A stretch of 64,000 nucleotides of DNA from CADCVQ01 sp038260305. Lineage in GTDB: Bacteria; Actinomycetota; Thermoleophilia; Solirubrobacterales; Solirubrobacteraceae. This document shows, piece after piece, positions 17,151 to 26,120 of this stretch. The stretch covers positions 1 to 64,000 of the forward strand of contig JBBSNY010000024.1 of assembly GCA_038260305.1 (NCBI GenBank), in the 5' to 3' direction. Positions within the stretch are counted from its first letter, which is position 1. Each line of letters begins with the position of its first letter. The position numbers and the translations under genes are program-made. Under the pieces are notes generated by a model. The model searched no databases. It saw nothing but the letters and a program-made list of their open reading frames with translations, and was not told the DNA's origin.

Positions 17151-17167
17151 TGCTACGCTGCGTAGCA
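17151..17167. promoter_or_regulatory. Inverted repeat upstream of toxin-antitoxin pair
   Basis: TGCTACG (17151-17157), CTG, CGTAGCA (17161-17167) form a perfect 7-bp-arm dyad that ends 3 bases before the antitoxin ATG at 17171. Antitoxins of this type usually repress their own operon at such a site, so it is the likely operator. Confidence 0.6.
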
Positions 17168-17170
17168 GTC

Positions 17171-17440
17171 ATGGGCCGACGCACGATCCCTCAGCGCGAC
17201 CTGCGCAACAACATCGGTCAGATCCTGCACGAGGCCGAGGCAGGCACCATCTTCACCGTGACCGTTCGCGGCCGGCCCGTGGCGCGCCTCGGGCCTCACG
17301 ACGAGCCGAGCGGTCCGCGCACCGATGTCGATCGCGAGACGATCCGGCGCATCCTCGCGATGCCGATCGACAGCGCGGCGCTGGCCGCTGATCTGGACGC
17401 TGCGGAGGCCCCTCTCGACGACCCCTGGGGCGACGGGTGA
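17171..17440 (+). CDS. Phd/YefM-type antitoxin
   Basis: An 89-residue protein beginning MGRRTIPQRDLRNNIGQIL and continuing FTVTVRGRPVARLGP, the Phd/YefM fold signature (start of helix 1, then the beta hairpin with R-G-x-P-V-A-x-L). The acidic C-terminal tail (LDAAEAPLDDPWGDG) would wrap the toxin. ATG 17171 is chosen over an in-frame ATG at 17150, which precedes the operator dyad. The stop overlaps the toxin GTG by 4 bases, so the two are coupled. It neutralises the PIN toxin and represses the operon with it. Confidence 0.88.
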   Translation: MGRRTIPQRDLRNNIGQILHEAEAGTIFTVTVRGRPVARLGPHDEPSGPRTDVDRETIRRILAMPIDSAALAADLDAAEAPLDDPWGDG

Positions 17441-17829
17441 CCGGAGCGCTGCTGGACACGTCGATCGTGATCGCCTTCGACGACCGCGCCGATGTCGAGC
17501 TGCCTGCCGAAGCCGCGATCTCGGTCGTCACGCTCGGCGAGTTGCATGCCGGCGTACTGCGCGCGGCCGACGATCGCTCGCGGAGCGCACGCCAGGCGCG
17601 GCTCACGGCGGTGCGGGCGGCGTTCGCGTCGCTGCCGGTGGACGAGACGGTGGCCGAGCACTACGGCGCGGCGCTCGCCCACGCACGCGACGTCCGCCGA
17701 ATCGTGAAGGCGACGGATCTGCTCATCATCGCGACGGCCAGAGCCACCGGCCGAAGCCTCTTCACCCTCGACCGAGCCCAAGGGGCTCTCGCGCGCGAGC
17801 TCGGCTTGATCGTGTCGGGCGCTGATTGA
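17437..17829 (+). CDS. VapC-like PIN-domain RNase toxin
   Basis: A 130-residue PIN protein of normal VapC length. The acidic motifs are all present: ALLDTSIVIAF (first Asp), VTLGELHAGVL (Glu), KATDLLIIATARATG (Asp) and LFTLDRAQG (Asp). VapC toxins cleave tRNA or rRNA loops with Mg2+ when not bound by antitoxin. GTG 17437 overlaps the antitoxin stop. Intact and probably functional. Confidence 0.9.
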   Translation: MTGALLDTSIVIAFDDRADVELPAEAAISVVTLGELHAGVLRAADDRSRSARQARLTAVRAAFASLPVDETVAEHYGAALAHARDVRRIVKATDLLIIATARATGRSLFTLDRAQGALARELGLIVSGAD

Positions 17830-17835
17830 CGACGC

Positions 17836-18354
17836 TCAGCCGTCGAGTTCGAGCTCGAACTCGTGCTCGCCGAGCAGCACCGCGACGGGCTCGCCCGGGC
17901 GCCCGGCGAGGCCGAGCGGGCACGCGGGATCGGTCGTCTCGAACTCGGCGGCGACGACGCTCGCACCGGGCAGTAGGCCCGCGATCTCGCGCACGACGCG
18001 GCCGAGCATCTCCAGGCCGCCGAGGACGCCGGCGACCTTGCCGCTTGCCGCGTCGACCTCGAACGGCGGTAGCTGGCGCATGAGCGGAAGCGGCGGCAGG
18101 TCGACGTCGCCGGCGGCGTCGTGGGGGAGTGCGTGCTCGGCCCCCTCCTCCGTCACGACGATCGCGCCGAAGCGCGCGCACTCGACGACCGCCGGCGGCG
18201 ACGCGTCGAGCGCGATGCTCACGCGCAGCGCGCCGGTCGTGTGCAGCAGCTCGCGCGCGAGCGCGACGGCGAGGTCGCGGTCGGTGCCCAGCTCAGGATC
18301 CCTCGAGCAGCGCGGTCTCGAAGCGCTTCTCGGGCACGCCGACCCACGGCGCAT
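17836..18354 (-). CDS. Hypothetical protein downstream of phosphoesterase
   Basis: The protein-like part begins near 18300 (ELGTDRDLAVALARELL) and runs to an acidic end (LLGEHEFELELDG). No canonical start lies at that junction: ATG 18354 is in frame but its first 20 residues are Arg/Ser-rich and overlap the upstream gene, and the next start is GTG 18222. I give the longer range and flag the start as unresolved. The protein has alternating beta strands and helices (ALRVSIALDASPPAVVECA; LPGASVVAAEFET). No domain recognised. It follows the phosphoesterase with no spacing, so an operon is likely. Confidence 0.5.
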   Translation of the reverse strand: MRRGSACPRSASRPRCSRDPELGTDRDLAVALARELLHTTGALRVSIALDASPPAVVECARFGAIVVTEEGAEHALPHDAAGDVDLPPLPLMRQLPPFEVDAASGKVAGVLGGLEMLGRVVREIAGLLPGASVVAAEFETTDPACPLGLAGRPGEPVAVLLGEHEFELELDG

Positions 18355-18991
18355 CGCCGAAGCGCGCGCGCAGCGCGACCGGCACGCGGACGTGGTCGTA
18401 GCCGACCCGGCGGTGCTCGATCGTGCCGTCGTCGTGCAGGAGTGCGTACGCGGCGCGGTGGTCACCGTCGAACGGCATCCCGACGCTGCCGGGGTTCAGC
18501 AGCTCGATGCCGCCGTGGCCGGCGGACTTGCGCCGGAAGGGGATGTGCGTGTGGCCGAATACGAGCCGCAGCTCGACGACGTTCGTCAGCAGCTCGGCCT
18601 CGTCGTCGGCGGGCTCGGGCGCGAACGAGCGCACGTCGGAGACGGGCGAGGCGTGCCAGGCGCGCGTGCGATCGCCGATCATCGCGCTCTCGGGCAGCGC
18701 CATCAGCGACGTCACGAGCCCGTCGCCGAGCTCCTCGCGCGCGGCGTAGGCGGCACCTTGGGCGCTCTCGGGCGCCTTGCCGGGCTGGGCGGTCCAGCGC
18801 TCGCCGTTGCCGCGGATCCAGATCGCCGGGCGCAGTTCGAACAGCCGCATGACCGTCTCGCGCGGGGCGGGGCCGAAGAGCGCGACATCGCCGCCGATGA
18901 ACCAGCGATCTGCCCCGCGATCCTGCGCGTCGAGGATGACCGCGTCGAGCGCGGCGAGGTTGCCGTGGATGTCGTAGAGGATCGCGAGCAT
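18293..18991 (-). CDS. Calcineurin-like metallophosphoesterase (YfcE/MJ0936-like)
   Basis: A 232-residue protein starting MLAILYDIHGNLAALDAV, motif D-x-H-G-N; then WFIGGDVALFGP (G-G-D), IWIRGNGERW (G-N-x-E) and LRLVFGHTHIPF (G-H-x-H). These are the metal ligands of calcineurin-like phosphoesterases, and the length fits the small bacterial type. Such enzymes hydrolyse phosphodiesters or nucleotides with Mn2+/Fe2+; the substrate here is not predictable. ATG 18991 is only 18 bases from the divergent GTG of the acetyltransferase, so one or both transcripts may be leaderless. Confidence 0.9.
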   Translation of the reverse strand: MLAILYDIHGNLAALDAVILDAQDRGADRWFIGGDVALFGPAPRETVMRLFELRPAIWIRGNGERWTAQPGKAPESAQGAAYAAREELGDGLVTSLMALPESAMIGDRTRAWHASPVSDVRSFAPEPADDEAELLTNVVELRLVFGHTHIPFRRKSAGHGGIELLNPGSVGMPFDGDHRAAYALLHDDGTIEHRRVGYDHVRVPVALRARFGDAPWVGVPEKRFETALLEGS

Positions 18992-19009
18992 GCCCGTAGT
19001 GTTCCGTGC

Positions 19010-19648
19010 GTGACCGAACCACGCGTCCTGATAGGAGAGCTGTCGCTGACCGGACCGACGCTGCGCGTGCGGATCCCGCGCGCCGGCGACGCGCCCGGCC
19101 TGTACCGCGAGGCCTCCGACCCGCTCGTGACGCAGTGGTTCTCGTGGGGCCCGTACGAGTCCGAGGAGCAGGCGCTCGCCTACCTCGAGGGCCTGCCGGC
19201 CCAGCGCGCGCGCGGCGAGCAGCTCGACCTCGTCGTCGAACACCTCGAAGCGGGACCGATCGGCATCACCGGCTTCTCGGAGATCTCGCGCCGCGACCGT
19301 CGCGCGACGATCGGCAGCTGGCTCGGCCGCTCGTGGTGGGGGACGGGCTCAAACCGCGAGGCGAAGGCGCTCATGTGCCACCTCGGCTTCACCCTGCTCG
19401 GCCTCGACCGGATCGGCAGCTACACGAACGTCGAGCACGAGCGCTCACATCGCGCGCTCGAGGGCGTCGGCTTCGCGTGCGAGGGGACGCTGCGGCGCTA
19501 CCACCGCCACGGCGACCGTGCGCTCGACGTCCGCGTCTACGGCCTGCTGCGCTCGAGCTGGGAGACCAGTTCGCTGCGCGACGTGCCGGTCACGGTGGCG
19601 GGCGAGCCGCCGCCGCTGTTCGTCAGCCCCGCCGCGCCTCCCAGCTGA
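19010..19648 (+). CDS. GNAT-family N-acetyltransferase (RimJ/RimL-like)
   Basis: A 212-residue acetyltransferase with the RimJ/RimL layout: TLRVRIPRAGDAPGLYREA, then GPIGITGFSEISRRDRRATI (beta4), then SWLGRSWWGTGSNREAKALM containing the acetyl-CoA loop, then IGSYTNVEHERSHRALEGVG and FACEGTLRRYHRHGDR. Members acetylate protein N-termini, antibiotics or small amines. GTG 19010 follows very closely on the divergent phosphoesterase start. Its 3' end overlaps the ABC-2 permease gene by 26 bp tail to tail. Confidence 0.9.
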   Translation: MTEPRVLIGELSLTGPTLRVRIPRAGDAPGLYREASDPLVTQWFSWGPYESEEQALAYLEGLPAQRARGEQLDLVVEHLEAGPIGITGFSEISRRDRRATIGSWLGRSWWGTGSNREAKALMCHLGFTLLGLDRIGSYTNVEHERSHRALEGVGFACEGTLRRYHRHGDRALDVRVYGLLRSSWETSSLRDVPVTVAGEPPPLFVSPAAPPS

Positions 19649-20372
19649 AGCCGCGGATCGCGAGCACGACGCCGAGCACGCCCCAGGCCCCTACGACGGC
19701 GAGGTCGGAGAGGTGGTCGGCGAACGGCGCCCCGGTGACCATCGCGGCCGACAGGCCGTCGATGAGGTGCGTCAGCGGCAGCACCTGCGCGATGTCGCGC
19801 ATGAACGCGGGCGCGTTCTCGGCGTCGTAGAAGACGCCGGAGATGACGATCGTCGGCAAAAAGATCGCGTTGACGTAGGCCGGCGCGGAGTCGAAGTTCG
19901 GGATCGCATGCGACAGCGCCACGCCGAGCGAGCCGAGGCAGATGACGCCGGCCGCGACGAACGCTGCCAGCATGAGCCAGTTCTCCGGCAGGCCGACGCC
20001 GAAGACGAGCGCGCCGGCGGCGATGACGATCGACAGCTGTATCGCCGTGTTCGTGATCGCGTGCGCTGCGAGACCGCCGAGGTAGGCGCCGCTCGGCAGC
20101 GGCGTGCCGCGCAGGCGCTTCAGCACGCCCTGCTCGCGCAGGAAGACCATGTTCATCGCCAACGCGACGAAGGTCGTCGTCATGATGCTCATCCCCGCGA
20201 TGCCGGGCACGATGACGTTGAGGTCCTTCTGGCTGCCGGCGAAGATCGCGCCGAACAGCGCGAGGAACAGCAGTGGCAGGACGAAGTTGAAGAACGCCGC
20301 GCTCGGGTTGCGCCAGAACATCCGGCGCTCGAGGCGGTACTGGCGCCACGTCAGGGCGAGCGCGTCGCTCAT
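19623..20372 (-). CDS. ABC-2 type transporter permease
   Basis: A 249-residue protein with six hydrophobic segments and the ABC-2 look: FWRNPSAAFFNFVLPLLFLA, then MTTTFVALAMNMVFLREQG, KRLRGTPLPSGAYLGGLAA, LSIVIAAGALVFGVGLP and FLPTIVISGVFYD. It forms an exporter with the ATPase directly upstream (ATGA overlap). Related pairs export drugs, lipids or polysaccharide precursors. Confidence 0.9.
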   Translation of the reverse strand: MSDALALTWRQYRLERRMFWRNPSAAFFNFVLPLLFLALFGAIFAGSQKDLNVIVPGIAGMSIMTTTFVALAMNMVFLREQGVLKRLRGTPLPSGAYLGGLAAHAITNTAIQLSIVIAAGALVFGVGLPENWLMLAAFVAAGVICLGSLGVALSHAIPNFDSAPAYVNAIFLPTIVISGVFYDAENAPAFMRDIAQVLPLTHLIDGLSAAMVTGAPFADHLSDLAVVGAWGVLGVVLAIRGFSWEARRG

Positions 20373-21301
20373 CGCCGCGACCTGCGCCTCGTGCTCGTGA
20401 CGGCGGCGTCGGCCTCGACCGGCTCGTTGGCCACTTCTGCGGTCAGCTCGAGGTAGACGTCCTCGAGCGACGGCCGCGTCACGCTGAGATCCTCGAGGCC
20501 GACGCCGCGCGCGAGCGCCGCGCTCGTGAGCTGGTGCAGCAGGCCGGTCGGGTCGTCGGTCTCGCGCATCTGCATCTCGCCGTCCTCGTTGCGCCAGCCG
20601 ACGCGGTAGCGAGAGGACGCGCCGACGCCGAGCTCCGAGGGCGCGCCGACGGCGAGGATGCGCCCGTCCTTGACGATCGCGACGCGGTCGCACAACGCCT
20701 GCGCCTCGTCGAGGTAGTGCGTCGTCAGCAGAACGGTCTTGCCGAGATCGGCGAGCGCGCGGATCGTCTCCCAGGCGGCGCGCCGCGCCGCCGGGTCAAA
20801 GCCGGTCGTCGGCTCGTCGAGGAAGATCAGCTCGGGATCGCCGACGAGCGCGAGCGCGAAGTCCAGGCGCCGCGCCTGGCCACCGGACAGCCGCCGCGCA
20901 CGCACGTGCTCGGACTCGCGGAGGCCGGCGAGGTCGATGACCTCCTCGAGGTCGCGCGGGTGCGGATAGAAGCCGGCCCAGTGCGTGACGAGCTCGCGCA
21001 CCGTGACATGGCGGTACGTACCGCTGGACTGCAGCACGATGCCGACGCGTTCGCGCAGCGCGCGGGGACGTGTCGCGGGGTCGTGACCGAGCACGGAGAC
21101 GATCCCGCTCGTGCGGTCGCGGTAGCCCTCGAGCACCTCGACGGTCGTCGTCTTGCCGGCGCCGTTGGGCCCGAGCAGGCCGAAGACCTCGCCGCCGGCG
21201 ACCTCGAAGTCGATTCCCCTGACCGCCTCGACAGCCCCATAGGACTTGTGCAGATCGCGGACGAGGATCGCGGGCGCGGCTGAATCCATCCCGTCAATCA
21301 T
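20369..21301 (-). CDS. ABC transporter ATP-binding protein (DrrA/CcmA type)
   Basis: A 310-residue ATPase with Walker A GPNGAGKTTTVEVL, Q-loop GIVLQSSGTYRHVTV, signature RRLSGGQARRLDFALAL, Walker B LIFLDEPTTGFDP and the switch His in LLTTHYLDEA. The C-terminal extension (RPSLEDVYLELT) is typical of DrrA-type exporters. ATG 21301 has GGAGGA 7 bases upstream; ATG 21289 is the alternative. It drives the permease encoded immediately downstream and is divergent from ppx with about 23 bp between starts. Confidence 0.93.
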   Translation of the reverse strand: MIDGMDSAAPAILVRDLHKSYGAVEAVRGIDFEVAGGEVFGLLGPNGAGKTTTVEVLEGYRDRTSGIVSVLGHDPATRPRALRERVGIVLQSSGTYRHVTVRELVTHWAGFYPHPRDLEEVIDLAGLRESEHVRARRLSGGQARRLDFALALVGDPELIFLDEPTTGFDPAARRAAWETIRALADLGKTVLLTTHYLDEAQALCDRVAIVKDGRILAVGAPSELGVGASSRYRVGWRNEDGEMQMRETDDPTGLLHQLTSAALARGVGLEDLSVTRPSLEDVYLELTAEVANEPVEADAAVTSTRRRSRR

Positions 21302-21324
21302 GTCAAGATCCTCCCCGACCCCAC

Positions 21325-22263
21325 TTGGCCCGCTGCGCCTGCATCGACATCGGCTCGAACACCACGCGGCTGCTGGTCGTGGAGGATGGCGAGCCACGCC
21401 CGCGTGCGCTGTTGACGGAGCGAGCGTTCACGCGCCTGGGTTCGGGGTGTGCGCGGGGCGGGGAGATCGGTGCGCCGAAGGCGGCGGAGGTCGCCGCCGT
21501 CGTCGCGCGCCAGGTCGAGCTGGCCCGCGAGCTTGGCGTGGTCGAGTTGCGCGTCGTCGCGACGTCGGCGGTCCGCGACGCCCTCGACGGCGAGCTCGTG
21601 CCGGCGGCCGTCGCCGCGTCCTGCGGCCTGCAGGTCGACATTCTCAGCGGTGAGGAGGAGGCACGCCTGGCGTTCCGCGGGGCGATCGGCACGCTCGCCA
21701 CGCCGCCCGCGGGCAACCTCGGCGTCGTCGACGTCGGCGGCGGATCGACGGAGCTCGTCGTCGGCACGGCCGCCGCGGGCGCGACGTGGTCGGTCTCGCT
21801 GGCGCTCGGCTCCTGCGACATCACCGAGCGTGACCTGCCCTCGGACCCGCCCTCGACGGCGGAGATCGCGGCGCTGCGGACCCGGCTCGCCGAGGCCTTC
21901 GGGGCGATCGACGTGCCCGAGCCCGTCGCGGCCTACGCCGTCGGCGGCAATGCGAGCTCGACGCAGCGCCTGCTCGGCAGCGTGCTGGACGCGGCGACGC
22001 TCACGCGCGGGTTGGAGCGGCTCGTCGCGCGCCCCGCGACGGAGGTCGCGCTCGCGCTCGGACTGCACGCCGAGCGCGCGCGGCTGCTGCCGGCGGGACT
22101 GCTCCTGCTCGAGGCGGCCTCGCAGGCGATGAATGCGCCGCTGCGGCTCGCGGGCGGCGGGCTGCGCGAGGGCGTCGTGCTCGAGCAGCTCGCGGACCTG
22201 GCGCAGCGGCCGTCGGCCACGCGATCTTCACAACTCCGTGACGCGCTCGATCGGCCCGCGTAG
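21325..22263 (+). CDS. ppx: Exopolyphosphatase/guanosine pentaphosphatase (Ppx/GppA)
   Basis: A 312-residue ASKHA-fold protein starting ARCACIDIGSNTTRLLVVED (phosphate 1 loop), with RVVATSAVRDA, ILSGEEEARLAFRGA, VVDVGGGSTELVVG (phosphate 2) and AYAVGGNASSTQ. This is the short Ppx/GppA type, which removes terminal phosphates from polyphosphate or converts pppGpp to ppGpp. The start is TTG 21325; no ATG or GTG fits the conserved N-terminus. It is followed 28 bases later by ppk, forming a synthesis-degradation pair. Confidence 0.93.
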   Translation: MARCACIDIGSNTTRLLVVEDGEPRPRALLTERAFTRLGSGCARGGEIGAPKAAEVAAVVARQVELARELGVVELRVVATSAVRDALDGELVPAAVAASCGLQVDILSGEEEARLAFRGAIGTLATPPAGNLGVVDVGGGSTELVVGTAAAGATWSVSLALGSCDITERDLPSDPPSTAEIAALRTRLAEAFGAIDVPEPVAAYAVGGNASSTQRLLGSVLDAATLTRGLERLVARPATEVALALGLHAERARLLPAGLLLLEAASQAMNAPLRLAGGGLREGVVLEQLADLAQRPSATRSSQLRDALDRPA

Positions 22264-22291
22264 TCTGCTACGCGATGGCCTGCTTCGCTTC

Positions 22292-24463
22292 ATGCTGACG
22301 CCCGACGCCGACACCCCCGTTCAGGAATCGATCCACACGATCGAACCGCTGCCCGAGGCCGCGCCGCCGGAGCCCGAGGACCTCGACCTGCACGACCGCT
22401 CGCTGTACATCGGGCGCGAGCTGTCGTGGCTGGACTTCAACGATCGCGTCCTGCACCTCGCGGTCGACCCCGGCCAGCCGCTGCTCGAGCGCGTCAAGAT
22501 GGCCGCGATCTGGAGCTCGAACCTCGACGAGTTCTTCCAGATCCGCGTCGCCGGCGTGCACGACCAGATCGACGCCGGGCTCGCCGATCCGGGACCCGAC
22601 GGCCTGACGCCGTCGCAGACGATCGATGCGATCCGCGCGGCGGTGCTCGATCAGCAGCAGCGCCTGGAGAACCTCGTCCTCGGCGAGTTGTTCCCGCGCC
22701 TCGGCGAGCATGGCATCCACGTCATCGGCATGAACGGCATCAGCGAGGCGGATCGCGCGGCGCTCAACGAGCGCTTCAAGCGCCAGATCTTCCCGGCGCT
22801 GACGCCGCTGGCCGTCGGCCCCGGGCGCCCGTTCCCATATATCTCGAGCCTGTCGCTGTCGCTTGCGGTGCTCGTGCGCGACCCGCTCACCGACACGCGC
22901 ACCTTCGCGCGCGTCAAGGTGCCGACCGAGATGCTGCCGCGCTTCGTCGCGCTCGACGGCGATCCGCAGACGTTCGTCGCGCTCGAGGAGGTCATCGCGG
23001 CCAACCTCGACGCGCTGTTCCCGGGCATGGAGATCGTCGGACACGCGATCTTCCGCGTCACGCGCGACGCGGACTTCGAGGTCTCCGACGAGGCCGACGA
23101 CCTGCTGCAGGCCGTCGAGGCCGAACTGCGGCGGCGGCGCTTCGGCGAGGCCGTGCGGCTGGAGATCGGCGTCGGCACGGACCAGGGCGTGCAGGAGCAG
23201 TTGCGCGAGGCGCTCGATCTCGAGCCGCGCCAGGTCTACGAGGTCGACGGGCTGCTGGACCTCAGCGCGCTGTGGCAGATCTATGGCGTGCGTGGGTTCG
23301 GCGAGCTGCGCGACGCGCCGTGGACCCCGGTCACGCAGCCGCGCCTGCAGGGCCAGGAGTCCGAGCACGTGAACTTCCTCGCCGAGATGCGCCGAGGCGA
23401 CATTCTCGTCCACCACCCCTACGACTCATTCGCGACGTCCGTGGAGCGCTTCGTCGAGCAGGCGGTGGCCGACCCCGACGTGCTCGCGATCAAGCAGACC
23501 GTGTACCGCACGTCGGATGACTCGCCGCTCGTCCCGGCGCTCATCCGCGCGACCGAGCGCGGCAAGCAGGCCGTCTGCATGGTCGAGCTCAAGGCCCGCT
23601 TCGACGAGCGCGCGAACATCACCTGGGCGCGCGCGCTCGAGCAGGCCGGCGTGCACGTCGTCTACGGTCATCCGGGCCTCAAGACGCATGCCAAGTGCAT
23701 CCTCGTCGTGCGCCGCGAGGGCGACGGCGTGCGCCACTACGTGCACATCGGCACCGGCAACTACCACCCCAAGACCGCCCGCTTGTACACGGACTTCGGG
23801 CTCTTCACGACCGACGAGGAGATCGGCGCCGACGTCGCCGACATGTTCAACTTCCTCACCGGCATAGCGCGCCCCGCCGGCTATCGCAAGCTGCTGATCG
23901 CCCCCAACGGCATGCGCGAGGCGCTGCTGGCGGAGATCGACGAGACGATCGCGGCGCACGAGCGCGGCGAGCACGCGCGCATCTGCCTGAAGATGAACTC
24001 GCTCGTCGACCGCCGCATCATTCGCGCGCTGTACCGCGCGTCGCGCGCCGGCGTCGCGGTCGACCTCAACGTGCGCGGGATCTGCTGTCTGCGGCCCGGC
24101 GTCGAGGGCGTCTCGGACCACATCACCGTCGTCAGCGTGCTCGGCCGCTTCCTCGAGCACTCCCGCGTCTACACGTTCACGCGCGGCGACGAGATCCGCG
24201 TGCTGATCGGATCCGCCGACCTCATGCCGCGCAACCTCGACACGCGCGTGGAGCTCATCACGCCCGTCGACGACGAGCGGCTGCGCGAGGACCTGCTCGA
24301 CACGCTCCAGCGCTCGCTCGCGACCGACGCCGGCGCCTGGGACCTGCTGCCCGACGGCTCGTGGCAGATGCGTAAACCGGGCGATCCGGCCCGCTCTGTG
24401 CAGCGCGAGCTCATGTCGCTGCACGCGGCGCGCGCCAGCGAGGCGCAGCAGAGCGACGAGTGA
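22292..24463 (+). CDS. ppk: Polyphosphate kinase Ppk1
   Basis: A 723-residue, full-length Ppk1. It has ELSWLDFNDRVLHLA at the start, MAAIWSSNLDEFFQIRVAG, IKQTVYRTSDDSPLVPALI, the autophosphorylated His466 in HPGLKTHAKCILVVRR, HIGTGNYHPKTARLYTDFG, NVRGICCLRPG and EHSRVYTF. It makes polyphosphate from ATP reversibly, through the phospho-His intermediate. ATG 22292 is the start that begins native sequence; upstream in-frame codons lie inside ppx. The stop overlaps the HD-domain gene by 4 bases. Confidence 0.97.
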   Translation: MLTPDADTPVQESIHTIEPLPEAAPPEPEDLDLHDRSLYIGRELSWLDFNDRVLHLAVDPGQPLLERVKMAAIWSSNLDEFFQIRVAGVHDQIDAGLADPGPDGLTPSQTIDAIRAAVLDQQQRLENLVLGELFPRLGEHGIHVIGMNGISEADRAALNERFKRQIFPALTPLAVGPGRPFPYISSLSLSLAVLVRDPLTDTRTFARVKVPTEMLPRFVALDGDPQTFVALEEVIAANLDALFPGMEIVGHAIFRVTRDADFEVSDEADDLLQAVEAELRRRRFGEAVRLEIGVGTDQGVQEQLREALDLEPRQVYEVDGLLDLSALWQIYGVRGFGELRDAPWTPVTQPRLQGQESEHVNFLAEMRRGDILVHHPYDSFATSVERFVEQAVADPDVLAIKQTVYRTSDDSPLVPALIRATERGKQAVCMVELKARFDERANITWARALEQAGVHVVYGHPGLKTHAKCILVVRREGDGVRHYVHIGTGNYHPKTARLYTDFGLFTTDEEIGADVADMFNFLTGIARPAGYRKLLIAPNGMREALLAEIDETIAAHERGEHARICLKMNSLVDRRIIRALYRASRAGVAVDLNVRGICCLRPGVEGVSDHITVVSVLGRFLEHSRVYTFTRGDEIRVLIGSADLMPRNLDTRVELITPVDDERLREDLLDTLQRSLATDAGAWDLLPDGSWQMRKPGDPARSVQRELMSLHAARASEAQQSDE

Positions 24464-25293
24464 GCGACGGGCTCGAGGGGCCGCAGGGCACCCCGCCGCC
24501 GCCCCGCGCCCGGCCGCAGGACGCGCGCGTGCACGCACCCGCGCGCGGCAACAAGCGCCTGCAGCGACTGCTGGAGGCCGTCGACGGCGACCTGCAGGTC
24601 AAGGCGTGGTGGCACGCCGCCGGCGTCAACGCCGAGCGCCTGCACATGTCTGACCATTCGTGGGTGCACATCCAGATCGTCCTGAACATGGCGCTGCGCC
24701 TGTCGCGCCTCTTGTTCGCGCGCGACGTGACGCCGAGCATCGTGTCCGACCATGGGCTCGAGGTGCGCGACGCCGAGGTCGTCATCGCCGCAGCGGCGCT
24801 CCTGCACTGCGTCGGGATGTCGATCCACCGCATCGACCACGAGGCGTACTCGCTGTTCATGACCGCCGACAAGCTCGGCGGGCTGCTCGAGGGCATCTAC
24901 GACGAGCCGACGCGATCGATCGTCGTCGCCGAGACGATGCACGCGATCATCTCGCACCGCTCCAAGGGCGCGCCGTTCACGATCGAGGGCGCGATCCTGC
25001 GCGTCGCGGACGCGCTCGACATGGCCCGCGGGCGCTCGCGGGTGCCGTTCGAGGCGGGTCACACGAACATCCACTCGCTGTCGGCGTATGCGATCGAGGA
25101 GGTTCGCATCGGTGTCGGCGAGGACAAAGCGGTGCGCGTCGAGATCGAGATGTCGAACTCCGCCGGGATCTTCCAGGTCGACGAGGGTCTGGGCACGAAG
25201 CTGCGCGGAACGCCGCTCGAGCGCCACATCGAGGTCGTCGCGCGGATCGAGGCTGAGCACGAGCAGCGCCTCGTCCCCGTCTTTCGACTCTGA
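24460..25293 (+). CDS. HD-domain phosphohydrolase in the polyphosphate operon
   Basis: A 277-residue protein. After a Pro/Arg-rich start it has SDHSWVHIQIVLNMALRL, AAALLHCVGMSIHRIDHEAY, IISHRSKGAPFTIEGAIL and LRVADALDMARGRSR. The His, H-C and late Asp positions suggest an HD-type fold, although the strict HD pair reads HC here (ALLHCVGM), so metal binding may be altered. GTG 24460 overlaps the ppk stop, so it is coupled to ppk. A role in phosphate or nucleotide turnover with Ppx and Ppk is inferred from position only. Confidence 0.75.
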   Translation: MSDGLEGPQGTPPPPRARPQDARVHAPARGNKRLQRLLEAVDGDLQVKAWWHAAGVNAERLHMSDHSWVHIQIVLNMALRLSRLLFARDVTPSIVSDHGLEVRDAEVVIAAAALLHCVGMSIHRIDHEAYSLFMTADKLGGLLEGIYDEPTRSIVVAETMHAIISHRSKGAPFTIEGAILRVADALDMARGRSRVPFEAGHTNIHSLSAYAIEEVRIGVGEDKAVRVEIEMSNSAGIFQVDEGLGTKLRGTPLERHIEVVARIEAEHEQRLVPVFRL

Positions 25294-25397
25294 CGTCGAT
25301 TGAGCGCCAACGCGCCACACGCATGATCTGGTAGCCGCTGTCAAGCGATATGGCTTGTAGCAAATTCATGACCACCATTCTGGGAGGGCCACTTCTC

Positions 25398-26087
25398 GTG
25401 ACCGACTCGGCATTGCGTGAGCTCGCGGACGATCCGTCCTCGCGCAAGCGTTTCTTCAAGATGATGGGCGGGGCCGGCGCGGTCAGCGCGTTCTCTGTCT
25501 TCCTTGCCGCTTGCGGCAGCGATGGCAAGAAGAGCGCATCGACTTCGACGCCCGCCACCAGCACCGACGACGGAGTGAAGGGCGACCTTCACATCCTCAA
25601 CTACGCGCTCACGCTCGAGTACCTCGAGACGGAGTTCTACAAGGAGGTCATCGCCAGCGGCCTCGTCAAGGACGCCGCTGTCGCGAAGATCGCGACGAAG
25701 TTCTACTCGACCGAGCAGGAGCACGTCGCCGCGCTGACGGCGACGATCAAGTCGCTTGGCGGCACGCCGGTGAAGGCGCCGAAGACGAACTTCGGCCCGA
25801 CGCTCGACATGGGTCTCAAGCACGTCCTCGAGACGGCTGCGATCGTGGAGAACCTCGGCGCCGCGGCGTACCTCGGGGCGGCAGGCGGCATCAAGAACAA
25901 GGACGTGCTCGCCGCCGCGCTGACGATCCACTCCGTCGAAGCCCGCCACGCCGCAGCGCTCAACACGCTCGTCGGGTTCGGCTACGGCCTGAAGGGCGGC
26001 CTGAAGGGCTCGCTGCCCGACGGTGCCTTCGGCAAGGGCATGGACGAGGCTTCGGTCCTCAAGGCCGTCAAGCCCTTCCTGGCCTAA
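25398..26087 (+). CDS. Ferritin-like domain lipoprotein, exported
   Basis: A 229-residue protein from GTG 25398 (GGGAGG about 10 bases upstream). The signal is SSRKRFFKMMGGAGAVSAFS followed by VFLAACGSD: a Tat-like K/R-R-x-F-F motif and a lipobox with Cys, so it is probably a lipoprotein. A Ser/Thr-rich linker leads to a ferritin-like four-helix domain with ILNYALTLEYLETEFYKEV, YSTEQEHVAALTATI, GAAAYLGAAGG and IHSVEARHAAALN, supplying the Glu/His ligand set E-x-E..E-x-x-H. These proteins (DUF4439/Dps-like relatives) are found in pairs in this bacterial group; metal or oxidative-stress function is inferred. Confidence 0.85.
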   Translation: MTDSALRELADDPSSRKRFFKMMGGAGAVSAFSVFLAACGSDGKKSASTSTPATSTDDGVKGDLHILNYALTLEYLETEFYKEVIASGLVKDAAVAKIATKFYSTEQEHVAALTATIKSLGGTPVKAPKTNFGPTLDMGLKHVLETAAIVENLGAAAYLGAAGGIKNKDVLAAALTIHSVEARHAAALNTLVGFGYGLKGGLKGSLPDGAFGKGMDEASVLKAVKPFLA

Positions 26088-26120
26088 CAACCACCACTGA
26101 CGACGAAAGCGAGATTTAGC

